This document shows, one piece after another, positions 5,309 to 5,436 of a stretch of DNA of 5,436 bases. This DNA is from Candidatus Bathyarchaeota archaeon (GTDB taxonomy: Archaea > Thermoproteota > Bathyarchaeia > Bathyarchaeales > UBA233). Under the pieces are notes generated by a model, which was not told where the DNA came from, did no database searches, and saw only the letters and a program-made list of their open reading frames with translations. The stretch covers positions 1-5,436 of the forward strand of contig JANXEP010000037.1 of NCBI GenBank assembly GCA_025057795.1, read 5' to 3'. Each line of letters begins with the position of its first letter. Position 1 is the first letter of the stretch. Position numbers and translations under genes: made by a program.

Positions 5309-5436
5309 AAGAAGTGTCGCAAAGTTAACTTCGTTGAAGAGTAATTGAGGATATTTTTTAATATTAACCCTGCTGAAGATCTAGAAATAAGTCAAATTAA
5401 ACTTGTCATTTGCCATTTTTAAAGCTGTTAAGCATT
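5309..5436. other. AT-rich intergenic region after the UGDH-like gene
   Basis: No open reading frame of useful length is present on either strand. The stretch contains a 10-base palindrome AAGTTAACTT (5322-5331), a T-rich tract suited to termination, and TTTTTAAAG at 5416-5424, which could be a TATA element for a gene beyond the window. It is too short to hold a displaced UDP-binding domain. Confidence 0.5.
5351..5364 (+). terminator. Probable T-tract terminator of the UGDH-like gene
   Basis: A run of six T (5354-5359) lies about 45 bases after the stop codon. ATATT (5351-5355) and AATAT (5360-5364) could form a weak 5-pair stem around it. Oligo-T alone is enough for many archaeal terminators. 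Confidence 0.4.

Noticed and set aside
5322..5331. Palindrome AAGTTAACTT after the UGDH-like gene as an operator
   Set aside because: It is a single AT-rich 10-base palindrome with no repeat partner and no gene start nearby in the window, so chance is a fair explanation.

Overview
This window looks archaeal, probably from an uncultured member of the TACK side of the tree (Bathyarchaeia-like), although lineage cannot be fixed from 5.4 kb. The signs are a VapBC toxin-antitoxin pair of archaeal type, TATA-like boxes about 33 bases upstream of starts, GGTGAT Shine-Dalgarno sites, frequent GTG and TTG starts, and a DUF354 protein beside archaeal-style ATP-grasp and epimerase genes. No rRNA, tRNA, CRISPR array, transposase or insertion sequence was seen.

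Layout. Positions 38-644 (minus strand) hold a two-gene vapB-vapC operon in which toxin and antitoxin overlap by 14 bases. A 115-base divergent intergenic region (645-759) holds the vapB TATA box and two separate inverted repeats that look like operators. Positions 760-3860 (plus strand) hold a tight three-gene operon: an ATP-grasp ligase, a DUF354 GT-B-like protein and an NAD-dependent sugar-nucleotide epimerase/dehydratase. Positions 3850-4368 (minus strand) encode a left-handed beta-helix acyltransferase that converges on the epimerase gene and overlaps it by 11 bases. Divergent from it, 4427-5308 (plus strand) encodes a shortened UDP-glucose/GDP-mannose dehydrogenase-like protein. The short region between these two genes carries one TATA-like element flanked by a perfect 10-base direct repeat. 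Positions 5309-5436 are AT-rich and appear non-coding.

How the genes may work together. The five non-TA genes look like part of a sugar-nucleotide or surface-glycan locus. The epimerase, the hexapeptide acyltransferase and the UGDH-like protein are typical of nucleotide-sugar modification. The DUF354 protein has a GT-B-like fold. The ATP-grasp enzyme could form an amide or peptide-type bond, for example on a sugar carboxylate. This joint role is inferred from family membership and proximity; no substrate can be read from the sequence.

The most unusual item is the UGDH-like protein. It keeps the Rossmann motif, the active-site Cys and Lys, but at three other catalytic positions it has Ile, Thr and Asn where the family has Glu, Asn and Asp. 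It also ends in a short coiled coil where the UDP-binding domain should be. It is probably not an ordinary UDP-sugar 6-dehydrogenase.
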